A stretch of DNA of 64,000 nt. Origin: Pteria penguin (Eukaryota > Mollusca > Bivalvia > Pterioida > Pteriidae). The stretch spans positions 26,501,118 through 26,565,117 of the forward strand of contig CM068588.1 of NCBI GenBank assembly GCA_035048485.1. The letters are read 5' to 3'. Position 1 is the stretch's first letter. The number at the start of each line of letters is the position of its first letter. Below the pieces are notes generated by a model. That model ran no database searches. It had not been told where the DNA came from and worked only from the letters and a program-made list of their open reading frames with translations. Below, piece by piece: positions 32,776 through 44,699 of this stretch. A program made the position numbers and the translations under genes.

Positions 32776-33057
32776 TGCCGGTATAACTCAGTCGGTAGCA
32801 TGCTTGACTCAGTCAGGTCCGAGAGCTCATGGATCCAAGTCCCACTAGCGGCTTCGCATTATCCTGACTTTTGAGTGAGACGGGAGACACAAAGGTCTCA
32901 CGTCATGGTAGACTTGACACGTTAAAGATTCCTCGATGTTTCATATGGATCCGCAACTTGGATCGAAATTTCTTAACAATGCATCAGGCCTGCAGATACC
33001 GTCGCCTTATACGTGAAATTACTCGACATGACGTCAAACAAGTCTCAAACAACATTA
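32776..33057 (+). mobile_element. tRNA-derived SINE, diverged (family 1)
   Basis: A-box-like TATAACTCAGTCGGTAGCAT and a decayed B box (GGATCCAAGTCCC) form the head. The body ends GCCTGCAGATACCGTCGCCT, TATACGTGAAATTACTCGA and TGACGTCAAACAAGTC. This body matches the minus-strand copies at 62511-62778 and 55018-55253. Confidence 0.7.
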
Positions 33058-33390
33058 GCATGCCTCTGGCTCCTGCCTCTCAATTTTCCAAGAAAGGATT
33101 TTACTACAGTCACTCACACCACCTTAATTTTCTCCATAGATCTCCAAAAGGATGAATTCCATCAAGAGGCTTTGATTTTGTTTTGTGCTTCTATCCATAT
33201 TACAAAGTCAGACGCCAAATTAACTACTATCCAGTTCTTCCACCCATAGAGAATTTCCAGATATTCCAAACTAAACTGGTAGTACAGGAGGATATATGGT
33301 AATAATTGTGAATATAGTTTCTTGTTTAAAACACGAGTTTAACCATTTAACAATTGAATTATATTGCAGATATATGTCAAATTAATATCT

Positions 33391-35200
33391 ATAATAATAA
33401 TAATCCTTTATTTAGTCAGGATAGCACAATTAGTATACATAAACTAGTTTACATTGTGGTCCTGTATAAAACATATAAACAGACAGATAAATGTAAGAGT
33501 AAACTGTAAGTTATAGTAGATAACACATAAAATTATGTACGCTGTAAAAAGTTACTTTGGTTCCCTGCCATAAAAGTAAATATAAGGATGTTAAAACATA
33601 ATGGGTATCACAGATTTAAATAATGTTGCAAATGTTTGGACTTAAATGATGCAAGGGAGATACAATTTCTGACACATTCAGGGAGTTGGTTCCGTAAAAT
33701 TGCTGCTGATATCTTAAACGATCTTTTATAATACTCTCTTCTTACTTTTGGAATATACAGGGTGCCATTAAAACTTTGCCTGGTTGTCTGCCTGTGTGCT
33801 AATTTGGCTGACAAAATTAAAAACATTCAAATATCCAGGCGTAAAATTTTTCCACACTTCAGAACAATTTTTCCACTTAAGAGTATTCTACAGTTGTGAT
33901 CTGAGTTTGTTTTACATTTAAAATTATTTTGCCAGCCCTTTTTTGCAATCTAAATAGTCTTTCAATAAAAGGGGGTTTTTTTGGCTGCACACCACACTGT
34001 ACAACAGTAGTTAAAATGAGGAAAGACAACTGTGTTATAAATTTTCAATAATGCTGCATTTGACATAAAATTTCGTAAACGACGTAAAATAAGAATCTTT
34101 TGAGACAATTTTTTACTTAAAACATCAATGTGAACTGACCAGGTAAGACATTCATCTATATGTACACCTATTAGTTTGGCTCTAGTCACATTATCTAAAA
34201 CGATGTCGCCTATTTTGATACACAATTTTCTACATTTTAAAAGCTTTTGTGCCGTACCAATCAACATGCACTGTGTTTTCTTAAGATTCATTTTTAGCTT
34301 GTTGTATTCCATCCATTTCATACTACATTGTATTTACAAGATCTTCGCGTAACTTTTGTTCAATGACATCAATAGATTTCTGTGAAAAATCCTGAGTAGT
34401 ATCATCAGCATAAATACTAACATTATAATGTTTAAGACACTTTGGATAATCGTTGACAAATAAATTGAAAAACAGAGGTCCCAATATAGATCCTTGGGGC
34501 ACACCGATTGTAACACCTTTTTCATCCGATAAAATACTTTTCCATCTAACACATTGTGATCTACCACTAAGATATGATTGAAACCATTTAAAAGAGTTCT
34601 GACAAATACCATATGATAAAACTTTATGCAACAATACTTCATGATTGACAGTGTCAAAACTTGGCTAAGATCAATGAAAAGTACACCAGTTAGTTTTCCT
34701 TCATCAATATTACACAGCCATTTATCAATTATACATGTACTATGAATTGCTGTCTCACATAACCAGATTGATGTTCAGTTTAAAGATTGTTATTATCCAA
34801 ATACTCATAAAATGAATTAAAAACATGCTTTTCAATTATTTTGCTCACAATAGGTAAAACTGAACGAGGGTAACTCTAGTTTTTTTTTTCCATTCAGATG
34901 CTACAAAACCAGTTCGAATTGAAATATTCATCATGCGTGTTAAAATATCTCCAATTACGTCTATGTCTATTTTCAACAATATAACAGAAATTTCATCTAA
35001 CCCTGTGGCCTTTGCATTTGACATAGCTTTTTCTTCTTTAACAATAAAATTTACAGAAATATCTGGAATACTAAAAGATCCACTCGGCATCAATTGTTCA
35101 ACTTCAGGCAATGAACTGTCAAAATTCTCAGCAAATTTATGTCCGAAAAGAATTCGTTAAAACTATCAACCATATCCCGCGCATCAGAGACTGTTTGACC
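33391..35200 (-). pseudogene. Non-LTR retrotransposon (LINE) reverse transcriptase remnant
   Basis: Minus-strand pieces in order: NSFNEFFSDIN (about 35160); an RT N-terminal part with SNAKATGLDEISVILLK (about 35050); the catalytic part with GVPQGSILGPLFFNLFVND and YADDTTQDF (about 34420-34510); KMNLKKTQCMLIG and the thumb (34320-33960); then RREYYKRSFKIS and the C-terminus ending at 33608. At least three frame breaks or stops separate the pieces, so it is inactive. The 3' end is TGACTAAATAAAGGATTATT with an (ATT)n tail at 33391-33405, the usual LINE 3' terminus. The endonuclease half is absent (5' truncation). The motif order fits jockey/CR1-like elements; the clade is not certain. Confidence 0.85.
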
Positions 35201-35639
35201 GTTTATTCAATTATTCTTTCATTTTCAATACAGTTATCACTTGTAATGATTTATTGAGATTGGTCAGATCATGTGATAGGTGTAAGGCCTGGTTGTTACC
35301 TTTGTTGATCTGCACTGTGACACGTAAAATTGGTAACTGAAGCATCGATATCGGTTCAGAAATGTTTCTGTAGTATCCCAAGTTTTTTTTTCTGTGAAAA
35401 ATCGTAAAATGTTCGTGTAAACAATTATATGCATGAATATGGCGCCATAGTTCATATACACAGGACATATATGTACACAAGTATACTCCAAGTGACATTC
35501 ATCTGATGAGGTAGAAGAGACGCCATGTTCTTGTCGGTGTATCTTAATATGAAACATCTACATAATTATCAAGAGCATAATGGCGTCAAAATAGGAGTAC
35601 GGAGGTGGTACAAATATAGGTTATAAAAAGAATAGAAAT

Positions 35640-35825
35640 CGCAGTGTCATATATAGACGGGGAACAAAAATAAGTGAAATATAGGGTGGCTTGTTAGCTA
35701 TAGTGTCTTTGTGCTTTATATGTTTGTCTAATTTGTCTATATTTTCTACAGGTATTTCCTCGGATATCCAAGGTCCATAGTACTCCCAGGTGTTTCTCTG
35801 AATCTATTTGTGCTTTATAGGTTTA
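35640..35825 (+). mobile_element. SINE family 2, partial copy (3' part)
   Basis: Starts AGACGGGGAACAAAAATAAG and runs through TAGTGTCTTTGTGCTTTATA to CCATAGTACTCCCAGGTG. It lacks the tRNA head. It is the inverted partner of 36127-36280. Confidence 0.75.
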
Positions 35826-35952
35826 TTTCTCTTTCAGTGATTGTATTCTTTCAGAGGATCCACCTGTGTTTACGTCGGGTAAATCCCTTCACTTTCCGCG
35901 GCCGTGTGGTCATGCATGCGATTACCTAATGATTGGCTATTAAAGCTCTTTT

Positions 35953-36098
35953 TTGTGGAGCTCGGTTAGACGGTCGGAAGCACGATAGCTAGGTGATTCG
36001 GTACCATAGGTCGTGGGTTCGAGTCCCAGACGGGGAACGAATATAAGTGAGATATAGAAATATAGGGTGCCTTGTTAAGCTGCTGTAGTGTCTTTGTG
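35953..36098 (+). mobile_element. SINE family 2, tRNA head and short body
   Basis: The A-box region (GAGCTCGGTTAGACGGTCGG) is weakened by a deletion, but the B box GGTTCGAGTCC is intact. It ends in a TA run shared with the minus-strand copy. Confidence 0.75.
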
Positions 36099-36126
36099 AG
36101 ATATATATATATATATATATATATAC

Positions 36127-36375
36127 ATAAAGCACAAATAGAATCAGTGAAACACCTGGGAGTACTATGGACCTTGGATCTCCGAAGAAATACCTGTAGA
36201 AAATAAAGACAAATTAGACAAACATATAAAGCACAAAGACACTACAGTTAACAAGGCACCCTATATTTCACTTATATTCGTTCCCCGTCTGGGACTCGAA
36301 CCCACGACCTATGGTACCAAATCACCTAGCTGTCATGCATCCGACCCTCTAACCGACTGAGCTACCCGAGCTCAC
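36127..36375 (-). mobile_element. SINE family 2, complete minus-strand copy
   Basis: The minus strand begins GAGCTCGGGTAGCTCAGTCG with the A box TAGCTCAGTCGG, has GGTTCGAGTCC as B box, then the body AAGTGAAATATAGGGTGCCT and the tail ending at TGTGCTTTATG. Together with the two plus-strand copies it makes a large hairpin around a TA microsatellite (about 36100-36125). The tRNA part cannot fold into a full cloverleaf with a matched acceptor, so it is not called a tRNA gene. Confidence 0.8.
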
Positions 36376-36722
36376 ACGATTATAGACTAGAGAAGTGATT
36401 ACATGATCGCGTATCGTGTTAAAAACAATCATGTCTGTCTTCAGTCACACGATTGTAGACTAGAGACCTCATTACATGATCGCATATCGTGTTAAAAACA
36501 ATCATGTCGGTGTCCAGTCACACGATTATAGACTAGAGACCTGATTACATAATCGCGTATCGTGTTAAACACAATCAAGTCGGTCTCCAGTCACACGATT
36601 GTAGACTAGAGACCTGATTACATGATCGCGTATCGTGTTAATAAGAATAATGTAGGTCTCCAGTCACACGGTTATAGACTAGAGACCTGATTACATGATC
36701 GCATACCGTGTTAAAACAATCA
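36376..36722 (+). repeat. 72-bp tandem repeat next to the SINE cluster
   Basis: Nearly five copies of a unit with CACACGATTATAGACTAGAG, ATTACATGATCGCGTATCGT and GTTAAAAACAATCATGTCGG. The array starts directly at the head of the minus-strand SINE and ends at another SINE fragment (36725-36778, AAGTGAAATGTAGGGTGCCT). Confidence 0.85.
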
Positions 36723-36724
36723 TG

Positions 36725-36775
36725 TAAGTGAAATGTAGGGTGCCTTGTTAACTGTAGTGTCTTTGTGCTTTATAT

Positions 36776-36808
<33 letters not shown>

Positions 36809-36810
36809 TA
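36725..36810 (+). mobile_element. SINE family 2 fragment with TA microsatellite
   Basis: AAGTGAAATGTAGGGTGCCT through TGTGCTTTATATATAC, then a TA run. Only the 3' part of the SINE is present. Confidence 0.7.
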
Positions 36811-38267
36811 TAATTTGAAATCTGGGATGCGAGATATATTTGCTGCCCCCCTCCCCCTCTTTTAATACACTCGCTTATATCTCTATCAACGCCTGACAGA
36901 TATTTCCGTGCCACATGGCAAATTTATAAGCTTATCTTCAGAGTTAAAGGAATCATAAAACTTTCAATTGTCTGTCTTTTATTTTCAACGCGAACTATCA
37001 CATTCTTTATAAGTCTCATTGATTTACATTGATTTAAATGGTTATCTTTATTTTCAACTGAGTTTCATACGCCTAACACACGAAATAGTTCTAAATTCAA
37101 TTTAATTAAATTAAACATTCATTTTAGATAAACATTCATTTTAAATAATTTACATTGAATTTAAATCATTCTTTATATTAAGCATATCACCACATGCTTT
37201 GATATCTATTCACTAATTCTATATTTTAGCAATGGATCTTAAAAACTTTCACAAGAATCTTGAAAAATAGTGTCGATAAAGATGTAGCGGCTTTAGCACA
37301 CGGAACCATGGGTAGAGAATGGACCGTCCCCACAAAAAAGAAATGAAGAAATAAAGAAATATGATTGATATTTAGCACTCCCTTTCTTTTCATTTAAAGA
37401 CCTCTAAATTAATTAGTTTAAACGTATTTATTTCAATGCATTCAATTACAAATATATTCAGTTGGATTACAGGTATACATTATTACATTGCTGGGATCTG
37501 AAAACAAGCGACAGTCCGCTTATACAAATTCTTTTCCCTCGTAAAAGTACATGCACACAATACAGAATAATATTAGAATACAAGAATATATATAAGTGTA
37601 TATAGTGTATTATAAAATGAAACGAACAAAAACAAATCCCCCCTCCGTTAAAGTAAGAAAAAAACCCCCAAAATACAGTAGATCTCAACCCGCTTTGACC
37701 ATAACTAGACCACGAAAAGGGAGTCAAGTAACTATATATAAACAAGGACTTCTAACAAAAAAGTTTACAAGTCCTTGCTAAAAAGTTCAAAAGTGGCCAA
37801 AATGATTTATATGGCAATCGGTTACAATAAAAAGAGGTTCAACTACTGGATTCTACCTCTCAAACCGTCGAGTACATGTACCTGAATACCTTTATCTTCA
37901 CGTTTTGATATACTTTTTAGCGATGCGACACTTTGCAGAAAATTTTATTTTTGAACGAAATACCTACGTTGGACTTGTCTTTTGTTTTGTTTTCTCTATG
38001 ACGCAGATTTGACGAGATTTTGCGAGATTTGACATCTTCCAATCATCTTAGGACAAATGTACATGTGTTTCCTGTAACACGTATTTTTAACCGGCTAGCA
38101 GACAACAACATCAACGATTGAATATACTCGGTTAGAAGTCAAGGTGTCTCCGGTCCAAATTAAAGATTCCAGTAGATAACTAATTGAGAGTGTCAACCTC
38201 AGGTTCCGTCCATAAACTTTTATTTACAATTTCAGAGAAAAAAGAAGTCAACTATCAGCTGACTTTC
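36811..38267. other. Region upstream of MANF
   Basis: Mostly AT-rich unique sequence, with a nano-hairpin at 37743-37777. I looked for an ER-stress element (CCAAT, nine bases, CCACG) and its variant before the MANF start and did not find one; a CCAATCATC at about 38039 has no partner. Confidence 0.45.
37743..37777. mobile_element. Nano-hairpin (CAAGGACTT type), 35 bp
   Basis: CAAGGACTTCTAAC, short loop, GTTTACAAGTCCTTG. The flanks ATATAAA and CTAAAAA agree in five of seven positions, so a target duplication is uncertain. It lies about 500 bases upstream of the MANF start codon. Confidence 0.65.
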
Positions 38268-38364
38268 ATGATGATGAAGAAAGAAATGAAAGGTGTATTC
38301 CTGGTTCTTGCAGGACTTGCCATTGTGTCTCATTCAGCCAAAATTAAAGAAGGAGAATGCGAAG
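38268..38364 (+). CDS. MANF: MANF exon 1: signal peptide and mature N-terminus
   Basis: Encodes [20 protein letters not shown] and on to GECE. Donor GAAG|GTGAGT, phase 1. Confidence 0.93.
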
Positions 38365-41300
38365 GTGAGTTGCCATGCCATGATTTTATTGAGATAATCA
38401 TCTCATGAATTTGATGAAATAGAATTAATACTGGGATACGTACTGTACAGTATTCATTTAAAAAATGAACCGGTTGACACCGGGATAAAACTAGTATCTT
38501 TTAGGAGTATCATTACTGCAGTAATATCCATAGTAGCCCCCATTAATGAATACTTTTTTGAACCGCAAAACTAGAACTCTTCCATTTTTTTTTTCAGAAT
38601 TAAAAAAAAGTTTGCTATTTAGATCTACATGAATCAGCAAAGACTGAAAGAGTTTTCAGTTAAGATTCTGTCTTGAATTGCATCGTTTTAAATACATATT
38701 TGTGACCACAGGCAACTGCAGAAAATGAAAATGCTTTTATCAATGTCACTTTTCTTTCATTATCATTGACAGACTGGAACTGTCTGGATCATACAAGTAG
38801 TGCTGTGCTTGTGAAGATAGTAAACTGTTTCATTACAATCATGCCCAGTGGGATACTGCAGTAACAGTACTTCCCACATTTTGCGGTCTACAAATTATCG
38901 AAATACAGGCATTTACCGAAAACAAAGGACAAAGTATCGAAAACATGCATATATGTATGAAAACAAGTTTTTGTTGGTGCTACATGTACATCTATATGCC
39001 TTTAGATCCTCATATCAGAAAGTGCCAAAATTTGTATTATCAGAGTACAGTCCTGTCTTAAACATGACTATTTTGAATGGAGACAATGTGCAGAATTATA
39101 AAATGCCAGATCCACATGTTTTCAGATCAAAGTATCTATTTCCATAGAGATCTATAATATTAATTATTTCCCAATTTTAAAGAGGAATCTTTAAAATGTT
39201 GAAAAAAAACTTGTGTGAAACTGCCTTCTACAGCTCGGGCATAATAAGCTATACGGTAATGGCACACAGTTGTTGCCGCACATGTTAATTAATATTGCCA
39301 TTTGTGACAAATAGGGAATAAATACTTGAAGAATGGTTAGAAAGTGTTTATGTGAATACCATATCATGATGCATGTTTTCTATACACATATGCATGTTTT
39401 CGGTACTTTCTATTGTGTTTTCGGTAAATGTCTGTGTTTTTGGTAATTCACCCCACATACGGTACTGTACACATCTTCTTTTGTGTTTTGTCCGAGAGGC
39501 CCAATATAGATATTTCCATTTATAACACATATACTGTATTGGTTGACCAAGTTTAACTCAAAATTGTTTATATTGTAATTATTGACTTGGTCATTGGGTG
39601 GTAAACATCATCCATACTTCTGTATATAACCCCTATATAGAGAATAATGTGTTTAGTGAATGGTTCTATAAAATCATGTCATTTTCTCTTAAACTTTTAG
39701 ATAATTGATACATAATTACCAGTATACCTTTGCCTTTGTATATTTCCAGCATTAAAATTGATATTAATAACAGGGTTATCAAGAAGAATAATTTGAGGAG
39801 ATGATATAGAAATGAGGCAAATCATTTTGAGCACTATATGCACAAATTGAGTAATAAATTCAAGATCAGAGGAAATTTGAACTAGCGATTTCCATCGTTT
39901 GAAGCAGTGGTATTTTGCTGGGTGCCAGCTTTTCCATGTATAAATAGTTATAACACTAAAAGCTGCATTATCATTGTGTCTTGCTGAAACTCAAGCCAAA
40001 GTGGTACCCTAAACAATCTTTTTTAGCCTCTTAGCGTGTCTTCATAGCTCAATATACAATGTACATGTAGATCAGTCCACTGCATTGTCAACTTTGAGTC
40101 CATTATTTGTTTATCATGTATATATTAAGGGGTCTTGGTCGTAATTGATTGTGATTGTGAGGGGGGGGGGCGGAGTTCAGAGTTTTGGGTAGTCTATCTG
40201 TACATCAAATTCTTTGGATAGTGTCTACATGTTAATGGAAGTTTCTTGGTTCTTATCTGATTTTGATTTACACTGCTTACTCTGATATCATGACATATAC
40301 ATGCAGAAGACTTTAGTTTTAACATATACATGTATTGGGATGCATGCCAAAGACTTCATTTATACCTAAGTATTTATTTTAAGTATTAAGAGATTGTTAA
40401 TCAGCATGCTGTATCACAACTACTGTGTAAAATCTGTCACAGTTTGCATTTACTTATGATTTAGTCACCTATCAGTTACAAATCCATTGTTCTAGATGCA
40501 GGAAACACATGATGCCATAAATAGGGTTTTAAGATTTATTCGAACAGTTGAAATAATAAATCAAGGTGTTTTCGAATGACGGTATTCCCGCACACTATCA
40601 CTTATGAACTTTTGAAGCAGCAGAAATTCACATGGTCCTTATTGAGAACCATGCATAACAATTATAGTATGTGCATGATATCGGTGTCACTAGTTTTACT
40701 ACTACATACATGTAGTTATGGTATTCTATATTCAAGTAGAGAATGTTATCTTCTTTCAATGTTTTTCTTTTCATTTCAGTGTGCGTTAAAGTGATTCAGA
40801 GATTTATTGATAATGAATTAACTGATGACATGAAGAAAGAACCAAAAACAATTGAAACAGGATTTATGGACTTTTGCAAGAACTTGAGGGGTAAAGAGGA
40901 AAGATTTGTAAGTATTATGATATAATATAAATTAAATATAAATTCATGAATTAGACAGATTTGAAACATTAAACTGAATATTAAGAAAATTACGAAATAT
41001 AAATACATAAATCTACACTTAGTAATAGAATTAAGGAACCCATTGAGTACCCTTTTTCTTACTGATAACTTGAAATTTTTAAAATTATTTGTATATACCT
41101 GTTCATGTGGAAAGTATGTAAAAAGAAATTAAATAAATGAATGATCATTACTGTCTTGGAATGTTTGTATATTTTTGATCAAAACCAGTAAATGTATTGA
41201 GATTGATATAAATGAAGATCCACCCTTGAACCTACTTATTTCGTACTAACATTCAGGGCTTTAGAAATGAACCGACATTCAGCTGCAATTATTAAGGATA

Positions 41301-43718
41301 AGAACTGAAAGCTTTTAAATAGTATAAATTTTAAGGGGTATAAACACTGGCCAATCGAAAAATGAAAGAAGTCTTGCCTACTGCTAATTTGGGGAACCTT
41401 TTAATTTTAGCAAAGTAGGGCCAGATCCTATTCTTCTTGTAAGCCCTGCATATTACTCAATATTACATACATTTGTAAATATGAAACTGTAAGATTAAAT
41501 TGTCATATCACATATTTTCTCTTCTATAGAACCATTTATTCAGTAAATAAATAATAATAATGTCCTGTCATACAAGTATTCACATACATGTAGTGACATG
41601 TATATGTGTGTATTTATTTATTGCAGTGTTACTACATTGGAGGCCTTAAAACTTCTGCAACATACATTCTTGGTGCTATGGCAAAACCTCTTAGCTGGAG
41701 TATGCCAGCACTCAAAGTCTGTGAAAAGCTTAAGGATAAAGACCCTCAAATCTGCGATCTCAAATATGGTATGTTGATTCTTCATAATATGAATTCGCAG
41801 ATTTATAGATGGACTTAGCATGGAATTTTATCCATTAATTGTTCCCCCAAAATGCCATGTAGATATACACTCAGGACCATTCCCATCTGAAGCTTATAAA
41901 CATTGATTTTTGAAATGATAGGGCATCACAGTAACACAAATTTGTCAAATCGTTTTTGGATGAAATGGAATTAAAGATAAGAATATATTTTTAAAGAAAT
42001 GTCATACATCCAATACCCCAAGCTTCTGTGTTTAACCATAGATACTTTATACACTTAAAGTATGTATATAAAAACGGTAAATTAATTCTTTTTATGTTTT
42101 ACTCCACACTAAGATTATTTCACTCACATGGTATGGACACATGCCTGGTGAATGGCCTCATAAATTTTGCCTATGCAACCCAAAATAATAGTAAATTTCT
42201 GCGTTTCGTAGTGTAGTAGAAATTTATTGTCTTGGCGTAGTGATACAATATGGTTATTAGTCAATGAAATCAAGTATTTTTCAGTGCTCAAAATATTTAT
42301 TCTTTTAGTAATCACTTCTAGCCACATTTTCAAGCAGTTCTTAGAATAAATTTAATAGGCTGTTTGTTTATTAATTTTAAACATAGCCCCATACGTTTTT
42401 ATATTTTCCAATATGAGGCTGCTTAGCAGTGAAGTGAGGTAGTTTTTACAAATTCAGTGTGCATTAGATTTATTTTTCATCACATGTATTTTATTAGATA
42501 TTGGATTTTAAATGCAATCAGTTTGCATCAGTTGCATTATTATGCAGTTTTTGTGGGCAGGTTTTTTCTGTGATTTTTACCGTTTTCCTTCTGAGCAGCT
42601 ATGGAGGTTTTGGAAAATATTTTTGTTTTTTGTAAGAGAAGCAGTTTTTTTCGAAATGAAGCTAATTTTTGAAACGATATTTTATTGAGGTTAATTATTA
42701 TATGTATGGTATATAATAGTTGTATACGATTAATGAAATTTATTTCGATGGCATATACTACAACATTAGCTATTGGACAACCTTTGTGTTTTTTTCAGTG
42801 TTTGTTATTAGCATAGCTTAGTCTAATAAAAGGTGACACAGGGCTTCAGTGTATTCTTAGTAGTGCTATTTCAAGTGGAGGACAGATATTGAGGCAGTAG
42901 ATGATAAATCTCTTGGGGAAAAAAATCTTTATGGCAACAGGGTTTGAATGTTGATACATGACAAAAATACACAATGATGTGCTACATGTATTGTCAGTGT
43001 TGAGGCCAAATGTTCTGTAAGTGGTGGCAGATGAACTATAGATTCAGATTTCATCAAAATATTCTAAAGTGATTTTGATACTGTATAAATTGTTTGACTT
43101 TCCCATATCCATTTTTTTTTACTTGATTTTATTCGAAAATATTTATTTGATATTCTAACAGCCTTATTTATGTACTCATGTACAGGTATTCAGTTGAGAA
43201 ATTGTATCTTTATTGGACTACCGGTAGATGAAGTTTTACTATAAACTTTGTTGAATATTTAAAACATCACACTGTTTATATAAGAAGCTTAAAAGTGGGT
43301 GAGTCTATCATACTGGTAGTTTTATACCACCAGAATTTCTTGTATAGTCGGTAAATAATGTCTTCATTGTCAACAGATTTTGACCTTGCTTATTAGTAAT
43401 TTTATTTATTTATTTTTTTTTTGGTATAAAATATTGTGAGGCTTCTGGATATCACTAACACTGTTATTGTGTATTAACATGCTGATCTTTATCCTGCTTA
43501 TGCTTTATTCTTGAACAGATAAACAGATAGACTTATCAAAGGTTAATCTGAAGAAACTGAAGGTGAAAGATTTGAAGAAAATCCTGTCGGATTGGAATGA
43601 AGATCAAGCATGTAAAGGATGTGCTGAAAAATCAGATTTTATACGAGTAGTTGAAGAATTAATGCCAAAATATGCTCCAGAAGCACATAAAGCAAGACAA
43701 GAGAAAACAGAATTATAG
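38268..43718 (+). CDS. MANF: Mesencephalic astrocyte-derived neurotrophic factor (MANF/ARMET), complete
   Basis: Exons 38268-38364, 40780-40907, 41627-41768 and 43519-43718 give a 188-residue protein, close to the usual 180 or so. A signal peptide (about 1-24, [13 protein letters not shown]) leads to a saposin-like N-terminal domain with six cysteines: CEVC, FMDFC, CYYIGG, VCEKL, QIC. The C-terminal SAP-like domain ([14 protein letters not shown]) carries the CKGC motif, giving the eight conserved cysteines. The C-terminus KTEL is a KDEL-like ER-retention signal. Family knowledge: MANF is an ER-stress-induced, partly secreted protein that protects neurons and binds the ER chaperone BiP. Four coding exons are as in vertebrate MANF. 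The start is the first of three adjacent ATGs; MKGVFLV a few codons on would also give a signal peptide. Confidence 0.97.
40780..40907 (+). CDS. MANF: MANF exon 2: first half of the saposin-like domain
   Basis: Completes the CEVC motif across the splice and encodes [11 protein letters not shown]...[15 protein letters not shown]. Ends phase 0 before GTAAGT. Confidence 0.95.
41627..41768 (+). CDS. MANF: MANF exon 3: second half of the saposin-like domain
   Basis: [34 protein letters not shown]. Contains three cysteines. Donor ATG|GTATGT, phase 1. Confidence 0.95.
42104..42185 (-). mobile_element. SINE family 1 fragment in MANF intron 3
   Basis: ATTATTTCACTCACATGGTA, then TGCCTGGTGAATGGC, parallels the 3' body of the SINE at 62511-62778 with moderate divergence. 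The tRNA head is missing. Confidence 0.5.
43519..43718 (+). CDS. MANF: MANF exon 4: SAP-like domain, CKGC and KTEL
   Basis: [38 protein letters not shown] and [18 protein letters not shown], then TAG. The MPKYAP phrase is characteristic of MANF/CDNF. Confidence 0.97.
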
Positions 43719-44474
43719 TACACAAGTGGAACTTTAGGAATTTTCTATCAAATTTCATCATCCATCATACATGTACAGCATTTCATCTCTCATTTTCTAC
43801 TCTGCTCTTGAGAAATATGGAATTGATGATACAGTGATATCAGACATTTCAGAGTATAGAAAATATTACAAAATACTGTATTTAAGGTAAAAGCACCAGT
43901 TGGAAACACTACTACTATGTCCAGACTGTTATGTCAAATGTTTCTAAGTTGATAAAGATGTGAAATCCATCATCATATTAATCAATTTGCATCCAGCCTT
44001 TTGAAAGATGCTTAGGAAACATAGACTGAATTTTATGTCATGTCATAATAGATAACTATAATGTTGTACACTGTCTGACATTTATATTATGATTATGAGG
44101 AATCTATCATTGTGTTGTACATGTTGCAGGGCCTGTTCTTGGATTAGTTGTATGTGTGAATGTTTAATTGCTGAAATGGACACAAAACTAAAAGTACAAG
44201 TGCTTCATAGCTGTTATTGTGAGAAAAGAATGTATGAGCTGTTTTGATGTTGAAATACTTAGGTGTGAAAGTGGTTTTTTTTTTTCAAAAGGATTTTTAA
44301 ACGGTTGAGTTTTGTAGCATATTCTTTTGCGTTTTCTGTTTTGAATTTCTTCATGAACAAAGCAGAAATGGTGATATTGTTAATATTGTGTATAGAAATA
44401 TAAGCATATATATATCTTTTTTTCTGAGGTATTAATGTATTTATTTCTATTATTTGCAATTATTATTTTCTAGT

Positions 44475-44480
44475 AATAAA
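44475..44480 (+). terminator. MANF: Candidate poly(A) signal of MANF
   Basis: AATAAA about 760 bases after the stop codon, preceded by an AT-rich 3' UTR with no other feature. Confidence 0.5.
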
Positions 44481-44699
44481 AAGCGTTAAGAAATTCACTA
44501 GCTCACATTCAATTCATTTATTGAAATTAATTAACTCTTTCAAGATGATTTAATATATATTTATAATGTCATTAATGGAATTCTTTTCATATTGGGTGCA
44601 TCATTCAACATTCTAGGGGTTATTCAAATTAAACACATCTTGTAATATAAACTGATTTGTTCTCAAATTTGTTACCGAAAATAATAAATTTTATACAAA

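Noticed and set aside
36281..36375. tRNA gene on the minus strand
   Set aside because: A and B boxes are good, but the acceptor stem does not pair and the sequence continues into a SINE body that is repeated nearby.
37596..37781. Basic frame KRTKTNPPSVKVRKKPPKYS
   Set aside because: Low-complexity composition, no homology I recognise, and it runs into a nano-hairpin.
37700..38267. ER-stress response element in the MANF promoter
   Set aside because: No CCAAT-N9-CCACG or ATTGGNCCACG arrangement was found on either strand; the real promoter may be further upstream.
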